From assembly GCF_035514885.1 (NCBI RefSeq), contig NZ_DATJCH010000023.1, positions 1-64,000 on the forward strand: 64,000 nt of DNA. The letters run 5' to 3'. The position numbers were made by a program, and so were the translations under genes. Shown in pieces: positions 40,328-50,435 of the stretch (the first letter of the stretch is position 1; each line of letters starts with the position of its first letter). The notes under the pieces are model-generated. The model worked only from the letters and a program-made list of their open reading frames with translations. It was not told where the DNA came from and did not search any database. The stretch is from Albibacterium sp035514885 (lineage in GTDB: Bacteria; Bacteroidota; Bacteroidia; Sphingobacteriales; Sphingobacteriaceae).

Positions 40328-42396
40328 GGGCTTACTTTATTTTTAAAATATAAATAGGTTTCTAGTTGTGAATGATGAGAAGAACGACCTTCAGTTTTTA
40401 TATAGCGATTGTCATTCTCGGCATTAATTTCTCTTGCTTTGGTATTGTCCTTTAATTGAAATCCAATAACTTTTCGGATCTGATGTTTAATTGAAGGGTC
40501 AAGAATCGGGAAAGTTACCTCTACCCTTCTATCCAGGTTGCGATTCATAAAATCAGCAGAACTCAAATAAATCTCTTCGTTTCCATTATTAGAGAATATC
40601 CATACACGGGCATGCTCTAAATAACGATCAACAATACTACGAACTTTAATGTTTTCGCTGAAACCAGGGGTTTCAGGAATTAAGCAACACATTCCCCGAA
40701 CAATCAAATCTATCTTCACACCGGCATTACTTGCTTCATACATCTTTGCAATGATTTCCTCATCAGTTAAAGAATTTAGCTTAAAAATTATAGACGCAGG
40801 TATGCCTGCCTTTGCATATTCGATCTCTCTATCTATAAATTGGATAAGCTTAGGACGAGTTTCTAATGGAGAGGTTATAAGAGCCTGATAATCATCATTA
40901 AAATCATTATGTACCAAGCCTGCAAAGAGGCGTTTTAAATCTTCAATAATGGCATCATTTACTGTAAATAAATTATAATCACAATAAACATGAGCAGTCT
41001 GCTCATTGAAGTTTCCAGTTGCTAAAGTGGCAAAATATTGAATATCTTTACGTTCCTTTCTACCAACTAAACATATTTTGGCATGTACTTTAAAGTCTGC
41101 TAAACCAAAATAAACTTTAGCTCCTGCCTCTGTTAATTTCTGACTCCAGTCTATGTTGGCCTGCTCATCAAACCTTGCCTTTAACTCAAGAAAACAGTAA
41201 ACTTTTTTACCATTTCTAACCGCATTGATAAGTGCATTAACAACATCTGAATACTCAGCTAGTCTATATAAAGAAATGGCAATAGAAACCACCTTCGGAT
41301 CAATAGCGGCTTCGCGAAGAAAATGGATGATATAATCATAAGATTGGTAAGGTAAATTAATCAGAAAGTCTGATTTCCTCATCTGACTAAATAGGCTTTT
41401 CTGTAAATTGAAGCCTGCCACAGGTAAAGGATTTAACTTTCGATATTCAAGATGCTTTCCACCAACATTGGGAAATCTTATAAAGTCTTTAAAATTATGA
41501 TATCGGTTTCCCGGAATAAAAGCATCCGAATCCAGCTTCATCTTATCCACTAAATAGTTGAGCATATCTTGCGGCATCTCAGAATCGTAAAGCAGACGCA
41601 TAGGCTTACCTTTATCTCTTTTCTTTAGACTGGATGCTAGTATATCGATAAACTCCTCCTGGAGGTTTAAATCAAGGTCTAGCTCTGCATCTCTGGTTAA
41701 TTGAATTGTATAGGCCTCGATACTATTATAATTGAAAATAAAAAACAGCTCACTAAAGCAGTAACGAATAATATCTTCCAGTAGAATGATGAAATTTAAG
41801 TTTCTCTCGGACGGAAGAATCAAGAATCTGGATAAGACTTTAGTTGGTACTTCTAATAAAGAATAGCTTATTTTCTTCTTATGCGTAAGCTTAATTAGAA
41901 AATAGATTCTCCGATCTTTCAGATCAGGAAAAGGCCTGCTAATATTTCCATGATCGAGCATTATAGGCACAAGCTTTGGAAGAACTTCATCCACAAAATA
42001 TCTGTGAACAAACTGTCCCCTACCTACATTAAGTTGACCTTCATTGATAATAAAGATTTTCTCTGCTGCTAATAATTTGATTATTTCCTCATATAAATCA
42101 TCAAACTGCCGCTCTAGCTTTACTACTAGCTCCTTTATAAGCTTAAGAATTTTTTTAGGGCTGAATCCCAATAGTTCCTTAGCCTGAACATTTATATTTG
42201 ATAGACGATTTAAGGTAGCTACACGAACGCGGTAGAACTCATCCAAATTAGAAGAGAAGATAGCTAAAAATCGTAAACGTTCGATAAGCGGGACAGACTG
42301 ATCTGCAGCCTCCTGCAATACTCGTTCATTAAAATGCAACCAGCTTATTTCCCTATTAATAAGGGGGATATCCTTTAATTCAGAACTATTCTGCAT
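40324..42396 (-). CDS. ppk1: Polyphosphate kinase 1
   Basis: PPK1 reversibly transfers the gamma phosphate of ATP to polyphosphate. The 690 residues start with the expected N-domain (LINREISWLHFNERVLQEAA). They include the PLD-like catalytic segment ARFDEQANIDWSQKLTEAGA and ADFKVHAKICLVGRKERK, with the phosphorylated histidine in KVHAK, and the C-terminal YLSSADFMNRNLDRRVEVTF. Length is normal. It is the first gene of the ppk1-ppx pair, whose frames overlap by 4 nt. Confidence 0.96.
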   Translation of the reverse strand: MQNSSELKDIPLINREISWLHFNERVLQEAADQSVPLIERLRFLAIFSSNLDEFYRVRVATLNRLSNINVQAKELLGFSPKKILKLIKELVVKLERQFDDLYEEIIKLLAAEKIFIINEGQLNVGRGQFVHRYFVDEVLPKLVPIMLDHGNISRPFPDLKDRRIYFLIKLTHKKKISYSLLEVPTKVLSRFLILPSERNLNFIILLEDIIRYCFSELFFIFNYNSIEAYTIQLTRDAELDLDLNLQEEFIDILASSLKKRDKGKPMRLLYDSEMPQDMLNYLVDKMKLDSDAFIPGNRYHNFKDFIRFPNVGGKHLEYRKLNPLPVAGFNLQKSLFSQMRKSDFLINLPYQSYDYIIHFLREAAIDPKVVSIAISLYRLAEYSDVVNALINAVRNGKKVYCFLELKARFDEQANIDWSQKLTEAGAKVYFGLADFKVHAKICLVGRKERKDIQYFATLATGNFNEQTAHVYCDYNLFTVNDAIIEDLKRLFAGLVHNDFNDDYQALITSPLETRPKLIQFIDREIEYAKAGIPASIIFKLNSLTDEEIIAKMYEASNAGVKIDLIVRGMCCLIPETPGFSENIKVRSIVDRYLEHARVWIFSNNGNEEIYLSSADFMNRNLDRRVEVTFPILDPSIKHQIRKVIGFQLKDNTKAREINAENDNRYIKTEGRSSHHSQLETYLYFKNKVSP

Positions 42397-42496
42397 ATTA
42401 TTAACTCGAACTTAAAAGCAATAACAAATATTGTAATGCAATATAAAGTATATATAAAGCTAATATTAAAATTAAGGAATAAAATTTAAAAGGAAT

Positions 42497-43531
42497 TTAT
42501 TCCTGGTTCCAGTAAGGCTGTTCTAATATTTCCAGTTGGGTAATAACTTGTTCTTCTGTAACCGGGAAAAGCTTATCAAATCGAATGGTATGATATACCT
42601 CTTCAAACAAACCAATAATGGAAACCGTTGGGGATGCTATGCGTGATACTACTTTCTCTTCAAAGTTATTAATATAAGTAAGTATACCCTGACTGCCCTC
42701 GGGTTCAACTCCAAAGCTAGGGTCATTTGGCTTTACACCTTCAATTAATTGATCTTCCTGAACATCAGACCTTAATTTCTTGAAAGTACCTTCTGAACCT
42801 CGTAATACATATGCCGGACCTTTGTCAACAACAAGGTTACTAATGGTTATGAAAACCTGCAATCCTTCTCCATAAGAAAGAACAAAGTTTACATAGTCTT
42901 CAATTTGAGTATTTACTCTATTCTTAGTGCCTATTTTCAGAGTTTTCTGTGGTGCGCCAAATAAGTGAATTGCTTGGTCAATCATGTGTGAGCCTAAATC
43001 ATAAGCAATGCCACTGCCCGGAATGGGAGCTTCTTTAAAAGTCTTAGGTCCAATTTCGGGTTTATAGCGATCGAAACGAATGTGCAATTCGATCAGCTTT
43101 CCGATCCGTTCACTTTCTATAACATTCTTAACAGATAGAAAATCACTATTCCAACGACGGTTGTGATAAACCATCACTTTCTTATTTAACGATTTCCCCA
43201 AATCAAACAATTCTCTTGCTTCTTGTGAAGTTGGCACAAAGGGTTTCTCAACCAATATATGTTTTCCACTTTCTAAAGCCTTTTTAGAGAACTCAAAATG
43301 GGTGTCATTCGGAGTATTGATAATTACCAGTTCTATATCTGGATTATCAAGTAATTCTTGCACAGAATTATAAGAAATAATGCCTGGATAATGTTTATCT
43401 GCTTCCTTTTTACTGCGCTCAACAACAGCAACAAATTCAAACAATGGATTATCTGCTATAAAGGGTGCGTGAAATATTTTACCTGACATACCAAAGGATA
43501 GCAAGCCGGTTTTAAGTGGTTTTCCAGTCAT
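42497..43531 (-). CDS. Gfo/Idh/MocA-family oxidoreductase
   Basis: The 344 residues carry an N-terminal Rossmann domain (KTGLLSFGMSGKIFHAPFIA), the family motif GKHILVEKPFVPTSQEA (catalytic lysine in EKP) and the C-terminal alpha/beta domain with AYDLGSHMIDQAIHLFGAPQ (histidine). It is an NAD(P)-dependent dehydrogenase of a sugar or cyclitol; the closest named relatives by text are YdgJ/IolW-like proteins. It lies 17 nt downstream of the DUF4142-like lipoprotein gene on the same strand, but no functional link is evident. Confidence 0.9.
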   Translation of the reverse strand: MTGKPLKTGLLSFGMSGKIFHAPFIADNPLFEFVAVVERSKKEADKHYPGIISYNSVQELLDNPDIELVIINTPNDTHFEFSKKALESGKHILVEKPFVPTSQEARELFDLGKSLNKKVMVYHNRRWNSDFLSVKNVIESERIGKLIELHIRFDRYKPEIGPKTFKEAPIPGSGIAYDLGSHMIDQAIHLFGAPQKTLKIGTKNRVNTQIEDYVNFVLSYGEGLQVFITISNLVVDKGPAYVLRGSEGTFKKLRSDVQEDQLIEGVKPNDPSFGVEPEGSQGILTYINNFEEKVVSRIASPTVSIIGLFEEVYHTIRFDKLFPVTEEQVITQLEILEQPYWNQE

Positions 43532-43548
43532 TATCTCAACAAATATTT

Positions 43549-44127
43549 TTAATTAATTGAAGACCTTGTTCTTTCAAGTAGTTCTTTTAAACCTTCTAAC
43601 TTAGATTGAGCGTAATTGCGAACAGAAACATTGGTGTTCCTACTAACAACCTCAAATTGATGAACTATTGTCTCCTGAGAATGAATTACTTTTTGAGCAG
43701 GGGTTTCTTTGGAAACAGGTTGAGTTTGCTCTTGCACAACAACAGGACTTGCTGTAGCAGCAGAATCAGGTACTGTTGATTCTGTTACTACTGCAAAAGT
43801 ATTAATTGCCGGAGCTGCTTTCTCATCAAAATGAGTAGCAGAAAAACTAGGCATTAAAACGTTATTTTCTGTTGCTAGTTTAACTAACTCTTCTGAAAGT
43901 ATTTTATATTCCTGAGCTATTTGTTGAGATTCGGCTCCCAGATTATAATTTTTAGCTGCATATTGCTGAAACAATGCCTCTTCGTATGTGGTCTTAAGAA
44001 ATTCAAACGCTTCTGTATCAGCTTTTGTATAGTGATTATATTTGATGTCCTTATTGGGATCAATACATGATCCTAAAAAAACAACTCCTACCAAAAGTAA
44101 AGCAATCATTAATTGTAACTGTTTCAT
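43549..44127 (-). CDS. Lipoprotein, DUF4142-like
   Basis: The 192 residues begin with a lipoprotein signal (LLLVGVVFLGSCIDP, cysteine 21). A helical part (DTEAFEFLKTTYEEALFQQY, AEESQQ-like AESQQIAQEYKILSEELVKL, ATENNVLMPS) resembles ferritin-like DUF4142. A Pro/Val/Thr-rich linker and a second helical segment follow (VVSRNTNVSVRNYAQSKLEG). The function is unknown. It lies between ppc and the Gfo/Idh gene. Confidence 0.65.
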   Translation of the reverse strand: MKQLQLMIALLLVGVVFLGSCIDPNKDIKYNHYTKADTEAFEFLKTTYEEALFQQYAAKNYNLGAESQQIAQEYKILSEELVKLATENNVLMPSFSATHFDEKAAPAINTFAVVTESTVPDSAATASPVVVQEQTQPVSKETPAQKVIHSQETIVHQFEVVSRNTNVSVRNYAQSKLEGLKELLERTRSSIN

Positions 44128-44183
44128 TTTATGACATTATTAGATAAGTAGTAAAAATAACATATTTTAGTTAAAAGAAACAA

Positions 44184-46748
44184 TTATGCCAGATTTCTTC
44201 CTGCATTCACAATACCAAAAATAGTTCTAGTAATTAACTTACTATAAATGTGGTATTGAGGATCGTTTTCATCCAGTTCACTTAATTTCTGAATAGAATA
44301 ATGCTGAATCACTACTAGTGGAAGAATAATCCTTTCACGCATAGCAATTGAATCGCGATCTACAGGAAACTCATCCATTAACCTCTCAGAATTACTGATC
44401 TTTAATAAATAATGTTTTGTACGATCGTATTCATCTTTCATAATCTTCCAGAAATCTCCATATACCGGATCATCTGATAAGTGAGAAGTAATGTTAAAAT
44501 TAATCTTTGACATAGCCATAGCACAGTTATCAATGATTGTTTTAAACATTCCTGAGCTTTTGTATAATGCCTGTACTTTATCCCATGCTCCAGACTTTTC
44601 TGCACTCTCTAATGCGGAACCCATTCCGTAGAAACCTGGAATACCTTGTTTAAGTTGACTCCATGAAGTTACAAAACTAATGGCTCTCAGATCTTCTAAG
44701 CGAAGTTTAGAATTACCATTTCTTTTTACCGGACGACTACTGATATTAATATCAGATAAGAACTTTAAAGGACTCTTTTCTTCCAGATATTGTAAAAACA
44801 AAGGATGGTGACGTAGTTTTAAGAACTTTTCATGACTAACTTGAGCCATGTCTTCGATCACTTTCTTTTCATTTACATTCAAGGTATCACCAGGTCTTGG
44901 GTTTAATGTTGAAGCCAATCCGGCTTGCATTAATTGTTCAATATTATAGTGGGCTGTATCGAATGATCCATACAAACTACTAATCGTCTGTCCTTGAATG
45001 GTTAACTGAATATGATTGTTTTCTACCTCTTCACCCATGGAAGCATAAAAGGCCTGGGTTTTACCACCACCTCTTGCGGGAGGGCCTCCACGACCATCGA
45101 AAAAGGTCAGATCGACATCATACTCCCGTGAAACTGCGGTCAGCTCAATCTTGGCCTTATATATAGACCAATTAGCCATTAAGTACCCTCCATCTTTTGT
45201 ACTATCAGAGAAACCAAGCATGATGGTTTGACCTTTGCGTTTTTTAAGATGTTCTTTATAAAGCGGATGGGTATAAAGTGTTTTCATAACTTCACCTGCA
45301 CGCTTCAAATCATCTACCATCTCAAATAATGGAACAAAGTCGATTGGTAATTCGTCAACTGTCCAGCCATTCGCTAAGAATAATTCCATTAGTTGAAATA
45401 TATCCGATGCCTGCTGACAGTTACTAATAATAAAACGATGCGCAGCTAATTCGCCACCTGCCAATTGCATCTTCTTTATATATCGGATTGCTTTAAATGT
45501 ATCTAGTACTAATGGGTCAAGTCCCTCATCAAATTCAATATTAGCTTCCTTAAACTGAAGTGCAGCATTTTTACTTTCTTCAGATAGCTCTTCGTAGCCA
45601 TCTATAATATTTGGATATGTTTTTTCACGAACATATTTATGAGCCTTTCTTAAAATGCTACTATCCTGACGGACATCTAAACTTGCAAAGAAGCAACCAA
45701 AGTTTCTAACTTTCAGAATTAAATCGTCTACCAGTTCTTCAAACAAACCTCCGTGTTTCTCTGATAAAACATGTTTGATGGCTTCTAAATTTTCTAAAAT
45801 AACTGGTTTTACATTTATTGGTTCATCTGCCGGATTAAAACTATTTTCGTAGAAAATCTCTTGGAGATTATCCATAAAATGCTCTACACCTCTAAAAGTA
45901 ATACGACGTTTTATAACTCGGAAATCACGGTAGTAAGCGCGGAAAAGAATGGTTCTAAGTAAGGAAGAAACCTCTTTAGTACTTTGTACACTTACATTTG
46001 GATTTCCATCACGGTCGCCACCTGGCCAAAAGCCTAGCTGAATAATAGGATCCTTAGTCTCTAAACTTTCGAAATTAGAATCTAATCTCTTTTGAATTGT
46101 AGAAATTACTGGATAGAATACATTTTCCAGAAACCAGGCTAAACTTACAGCCTCATCCACTGGTGTTGGTTTCTCTGTTTTAATAAAGGGAGTCTTCCCT
46201 AATTGCTCCAATAAAGATATTATATTATCTAAATCATTTTTCTTTAATGCGGCTGTCAGATCAGTTATAATCCCTAATACATCACCTGGATAAAATTGAG
46301 TTGGATGAGCAGTCAGCACTAATCTCAATGAGAAATTCTTAAACTTCTCTACAATCTTCTCATTTAATTCTGGATTGGCAGCAGCCTGCTTTAATAATGA
46401 TCCTAATAAATAGGCATCTTCTGAACGTCCTGTTTTAACGAATTCTGCATCTTCAACAGCATCAAACAAAACTACACGGCGCTCTATATATTGAATGATA
46501 CGAAATAACAGATCAACTTCATCCATTTCTAGTTGATACTGCCCGTATTGTTCAAAAAAGTGTTCAATGATCTCTTTTGGATTAACCCTATTTTCTACTT
46601 CACGTTCACAATGAGCCGTAAAAAATGGCAATAGAGCCCCTGTATGTTTTACTTTTTGAAAAGGTAATGTTTGAAATAAGCTGTTATATAACTCGAAACG
46701 AGTCAATACTTCATTTTTGTAAATTGTCTCTTGCTTCTCTACTTTCAT
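44184..46748 (-). CDS. ppc: Phosphoenolpyruvate carboxylase
   Basis: PEP carboxylase makes oxaloacetate from PEP and bicarbonate to refill the TCA cycle. The 854 residues show the catalytic LRLVLTAHPTQ (histidine), LGFWPGGDRDGNPNVSVQST, LMLGFSDSTKDGG-type text (IMLGFSDSTKDGGYLMANWS), the glycine loop FFDGRGGPPARGGGKT and the C-terminal TIFGIVNAGRNLA. Length is within the family range. It is monocistronic with about 280 bp of open DNA upstream. Confidence 0.96.
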   Translation of the reverse strand: MKVEKQETIYKNEVLTRFELYNSLFQTLPFQKVKHTGALLPFFTAHCEREVENRVNPKEIIEHFFEQYGQYQLEMDEVDLLFRIIQYIERRVVLFDAVEDAEFVKTGRSEDAYLLGSLLKQAAANPELNEKIVEKFKNFSLRLVLTAHPTQFYPGDVLGIITDLTAALKKNDLDNIISLLEQLGKTPFIKTEKPTPVDEAVSLAWFLENVFYPVISTIQKRLDSNFESLETKDPIIQLGFWPGGDRDGNPNVSVQSTKEVSSLLRTILFRAYYRDFRVIKRRITFRGVEHFMDNLQEIFYENSFNPADEPINVKPVILENLEAIKHVLSEKHGGLFEELVDDLILKVRNFGCFFASLDVRQDSSILRKAHKYVREKTYPNIIDGYEELSEESKNAALQFKEANIEFDEGLDPLVLDTFKAIRYIKKMQLAGGELAAHRFIISNCQQASDIFQLMELFLANGWTVDELPIDFVPLFEMVDDLKRAGEVMKTLYTHPLYKEHLKKRKGQTIMLGFSDSTKDGGYLMANWSIYKAKIELTAVSREYDVDLTFFDGRGGPPARGGGKTQAFYASMGEEVENNHIQLTIQGQTISSLYGSFDTAHYNIEQLMQAGLASTLNPRPGDTLNVNEKKVIEDMAQVSHEKFLKLRHHPLFLQYLEEKSPLKFLSDINISSRPVKRNGNSKLRLEDLRAISFVTSWSQLKQGIPGFYGMGSALESAEKSGAWDKVQALYKSSGMFKTIIDNCAMAMSKINFNITSHLSDDPVYGDFWKIMKDEYDRTKHYLLKISNSERLMDEFPVDRDSIAMRERIILPLVVIQHYSIQKLSELDENDPQYHIYSKLITRTIFGIVNAGRNLA

Positions 46749-47028
46749 ATAAGCCTTGGTTTGAATAATAATATTCTTGGAAATGCCCGAAGTTAATTCA
46801 AATATTTCAAAATTAAAACCTTTTATATTTAAAATAATTCTTTAACTAATCAATATTCATGAAATGCTATCATTAAATCAGCCCATTTCATACGAAAATA
46901 GCAATCTTTATTCTTTTCCTGGTTAAAACTTTAAAAACGGGAATTTTATTTCTTGCTAAACATTCCTAATCAATCTTTGTTTAATTAATGAAAATAAAAT
47001 ATTCAGATTAGCACTTGAAATAAATTAA

Positions 47029-47439
47029 ATGGAAAAGTTATATACCGCAGAAGTAACCGCAACTGGTGGCCGAGATGGTCATGTAAAGTCGACCGATGGA
47101 ATGATTGACTGGGAAATGCGCAAACCAAAAGAAATGGATGGTCAGGGAGATGGCTTTAATCCTGAACAACTATTTGCAGCTGCATGGAGTTCATGTTATT
47201 TGGGCGCATTGGAAGTTGTAGCTATTAAAGAAGGAATTGATGTTACGAATGCAGAGGTCACCACGCGTGTATCCTTTAATAAGGATGGCAATTCTTTTCT
47301 ACTATCTGCAGAGCTAGATGTGCATATTCCCGGTATCCATATTGAAGAAGCTCAACGATTGGCAGAAAAAGCAAATCATGCTTGTCCTTATTCTAAAGCT
47401 ACAAAGGGTAATATAGATGCAACCGTCGTTGCTCTATAA
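47029..47439 (+). CDS. Organic hydroperoxide resistance protein (Ohr/OsmC family)
   Basis: The 136 residues are the usual Ohr length. They contain the two redox cysteines in AAWSSCYLGALEVVA and NHACPYSKATKGNI, and the N-terminal EVTATGGRDGHVKSTDGMID. The enzyme reduces organic peroxides using lipoylated or other thiols. The gene stands alone and ends in a strong terminator. No OhrR-type regulator is adjacent. Confidence 0.93.
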   Translation: MEKLYTAEVTATGGRDGHVKSTDGMIDWEMRKPKEMDGQGDGFNPEQLFAAAWSSCYLGALEVVAIKEGIDVTNAEVTTRVSFNKDGNSFLLSAELDVHIPGIHIEEAQRLAEKANHACPYSKATKGNIDATVVAL

Positions 47440-47460
47440 AATATTACCATCAACAGAAAG

Positions 47461-47510
47461 ATATCTCAAATAAACCCAATAGAAAGGGTTTGCTTGAGGT
47501 ATTTTTTTTG
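47461..47510 (+). terminator. Terminator after ohr
   Basis: atctcaaataaaccc and gggtttgcttgaggt pair with small mismatches, followed by eight T. It begins about 20 nt after the ohr stop. Confidence 0.75.
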
Positions 47511-47565
47511 ATAGCTTAGCCTTTATAAATTAGTGATGATCTAATTATTGGCGAATTGCTTCTAA

Positions 47566-49758
47566 ATGGTAAAAACTCAGGATATTTTTCATTTTTTGTA
47601 TAGTCAACATTTTGAAAATGGACTACGCATTTCCTTTGGAGCCATTATCCCTGCAGTAATTGGCTACTATTTTGGCGACCTATCCATTGGTATCGCTATT
47701 TCACTTGGAGCATTAATTTCAAGCATTCCAGACACACCTGGCCCTGTTTCTCATCGTCGCAATGCATTGTTAGCAACCTTATTTCTATTTTTCGTTACCA
47801 CACTTATAACTCAGCTAATTAATAAATACCCTATTCTAATAGGAATAGAACTACTTGTTTTTGGTTTCATATTTGGAATGTTTTCTACATGGGGACCAAG
47901 AGCAGCTGCAGTTGGTACCTCTACCCTGATCATGATTTTCTTAAGCATAATTGAATCAGGAAGCACAAGTGACCTGGTAGAATATTCAATATTTGTTACT
48001 GTAGGATGTGCTTGGTACACTTTGCTCAGCCTCTCCTTAAGTCAATTTATGCCTTACCGACTTGCTCAGCAGGAGCTTGCGGAAGGTATTCGGGAGGTGG
48101 CCACATTTATTCGAATAAAATCAGAATTCTATGATCTTAATTCTGACACAGACAAATCATTTAGTAAAATGATTGACCAGCAAATAATAATTAATACTCA
48201 TTTAGATAGTCTGCGAGAAATTCTATTTAAAAGTAAGTTGATTGTTAAAGATTCTACATCGATCGGCCGTACACTTATTCTAATCTTCTCAGACACGCTT
48301 GATCTATTTGAGAAGACCATGGCTACCCAGTATAATTACGCGGAAATCCGATCGAAGTTTGGAGAAACAGAAGCCTTTAATGAAATTAAGATTACCTTGA
48401 GAAGATTAGCCAATGAGTTAGATAATTTCGGTTATTCTTTGGCAGCAAACCGCCGACCAAAGCCCTTATTTAATCTTCAGGATGACCTTCAGAATTTAAA
48501 GAAACTAATTGACCAAACTACTGAAGAAAGCGATGAAACAACCTTTGTACTCAAAAAGATTCTAATAAATGTTAGAGGTATTTCATTGCGAATTCAAACA
48601 TTGTACAACTATTTTCAAAAGAAAGAAATAGACACAAAACGTAATATCGGTGATATCAGTAAATTTATCTCTCACGATGTTTTTGACCTTCGAAGTTTTC
48701 GCAACAACTTAAGCTTTGAATCTAACACGTTTCGGCATTCTTTAAGATTGGCAATTGTATTAGTGGCTGGTTTCTTTTTAGCTAACCTTATCAATTTTAA
48801 TGAACATGTTCACTGGATACTTCTAACCATATTAGTCATTTTAAAACCAGGTTGGAGTTTAACGAAAGAGAGGAATTTTCAGCGTTTAGCAGGAACCATC
48901 ATAGGCGGTATTGCTGGTATTATTATTCTGATCTGGATAAAAGACCCATCTGCACGCTTTGTTATACTATTGATATTCATGGTTTTGACATATAGTTTGA
49001 TTCGTATCAACTATATTATTAGTGTAATGTTTATGACACCATATCTCCTTATTCTGTTTAGTTTTTTAGGAGCAGACACCATGGAGATTGCTCAAGAAAG
49101 AATCTTCGCTACATTTATAGGTAGTGGTTTGGCATTTATTTCCAGCTATATCATTTTTCCAAATTGGGAAAAACATAAAATACAAGATAACATGCAGAGG
49201 CTTTTAATAGCTAATTATAATTATTTCACAAAAATATTAGAAACAGTTATCAATAGGGATTTAACGCCTACCGACTATAAGTTGGCCAGAAAAGACGTTT
49301 ATATCACAACTGCAAATATGGCTTCGGCTTTCCAGCGGATGATTACCGAACCAAAAAGCAAGCAGAAGAACTCAAAGGAATTGAATAAATTCATTGTTTT
49401 CAATCATTTATTCTCTTCGCATACTGCAAACTTAATTAGTACCGTAAGGAGTCTCTCCAACGATGAAATAGCAGGGGAACCAGTAAAAAACCTTAGACGT
49501 GTATTGGCTACCTTAGAAAAGGTAATTAAAAGTTATAAGTCGGAAGGGATAGCAAATTTTGAAGAAGTAAAATTCAAAATCCCCGATTACTTACTAATTG
49601 ATATCAAAGAAAGTGCTGAAAAGGAATTCATTAATGGGCAAATATTGGAACTAAAGAAAATTAGTAATGACCTGCAAAGAAACTCCGAAGAGCTTTTAAA
49701 CTCTGGAGATAAAACACCTCTTATGACAGGTACCTTATCAAATAGTTCGGCCTTATAA
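47566..49758 (+). CDS. FUSC-family inner-membrane protein (YccS/YhfK-like)
   Basis: The 730 residues have the two-block plan of FUSC proteins. An N-terminal helical membrane block (about residues 18-160, starting HFENGLRISFGAIIPAVIGY) is followed by a long soluble region. A second membrane block (about 395-540, with FRHSLRLAIVLVAGFFLANL and ILVILKPGWSLTKERNFQRL) is then followed by a C-terminal soluble end. The family is linked to export of aromatic acids, but the substrate here is unknown. It overlaps the convergent WbqC gene by 6 bp. Confidence 0.87.
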   Translation: MVKTQDIFHFLYSQHFENGLRISFGAIIPAVIGYYFGDLSIGIAISLGALISSIPDTPGPVSHRRNALLATLFLFFVTTLITQLINKYPILIGIELLVFGFIFGMFSTWGPRAAAVGTSTLIMIFLSIIESGSTSDLVEYSIFVTVGCAWYTLLSLSLSQFMPYRLAQQELAEGIREVATFIRIKSEFYDLNSDTDKSFSKMIDQQIIINTHLDSLREILFKSKLIVKDSTSIGRTLILIFSDTLDLFEKTMATQYNYAEIRSKFGETEAFNEIKITLRRLANELDNFGYSLAANRRPKPLFNLQDDLQNLKKLIDQTTEESDETTFVLKKILINVRGISLRIQTLYNYFQKKEIDTKRNIGDISKFISHDVFDLRSFRNNLSFESNTFRHSLRLAIVLVAGFFLANLINFNEHVHWILLTILVILKPGWSLTKERNFQRLAGTIIGGIAGIIILIWIKDPSARFVILLIFMVLTYSLIRINYIISVMFMTPYLLILFSFLGADTMEIAQERIFATFIGSGLAFISSYIIFPNWEKHKIQDNMQRLLIANYNYFTKILETVINRDLTPTDYKLARKDVYITTANMASAFQRMITEPKSKQKNSKELNKFIVFNHLFSSHTANLISTVRSLSNDEIAGEPVKNLRRVLATLEKVIKSYKSEGIANFEEVKFKIPDYLLIDIKESAEKEFINGQILELKKISNDLQRNSEELLNSGDKTPLMTGTLSNSSAL

Positions 49759-50364
49759 GAATTGTTTGCTTTGAGGACCTTGGTTAAATAGCAAATCTAT
49801 GATACTCAAATTAGGGATAAATCCGTTTTTATCTTCAAAAACCTGAAAGTAAGGCTTTAGATTATATGAATCAGACTGCCTGTTGGATTTTATTGCATTT
49901 CTATAGTCTTCTAAGCCTTCTACATCCTTAACATATTCAGTTGTTACGGAAATATGAGGCTTTAAATTGAGAAGCTTAAGACATAGCTGCATTAATTCAA
50001 TATTAAAATCGAATAGGAATTCGGTCTGCGTATGGAAAAAGGGAGCAAAATCATCTTCATAATATTCAAAAAAAGATGAACTCCGATAGGATGTTTGAAT
50101 GCTGCGCCAATGTAATCTTTGCCAGTTTGCATCATAACTAATCCGAACATCCTTCATTTTAGTATGCACATTTGAACCACTTTTCACTGGCACTGTTAGG
50201 TTTAATTTGCCATTGGCAGAATGGATAATGGTTCGATTACGATTAGTTTGTTTCGGATAATGCTCGCATGCTTCTAAGGTAATATTATCTGAGTGGTGCT
50301 TTATTTTGCTATAATATTCCAGAGATCCTAAGTAAAACACAGGTAAAAGAATTCCTTTTTGCAT
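49753..50364 (-). CDS. WbqC-like family protein
   Basis: The 203 residues match WbqC-like proteins, common in Bacteroidota. They show GILLPVFYLGSLEYYSKIKH near the start, then NRTIIHSANGKLNLTVPVKS and ISYDANWQRLHWRSIQTSYR. Members are tied to O-antigen or glycan gene sets, but the reaction is not established. It lies divergent (71 bp apart) from the acyltransferase gene and convergent, with a 6-bp overlap, to the FUSC gene. The neighbouring lipid A and glycosyltransferase genes fit an envelope role. Confidence 0.85.
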   Translation of the reverse strand: MQKGILLPVFYLGSLEYYSKIKHHSDNITLEACEHYPKQTNRNRTIIHSANGKLNLTVPVKSGSNVHTKMKDVRISYDANWQRLHWRSIQTSYRSSSFFEYYEDDFAPFFHTQTEFLFDFNIELMQLCLKLLNLKPHISVTTEYVKDVEGLEDYRNAIKSNRQSDSYNLKPYFQVFEDKNGFIPNLSIIDLLFNQGPQSKQFL

Positions 50365-50435
50365 ATATTCGTAATAATAAGAAATTATGATGCGAAAATA
50401 ATATAATTAAAGATATTTGCATTGTTAACAGATAC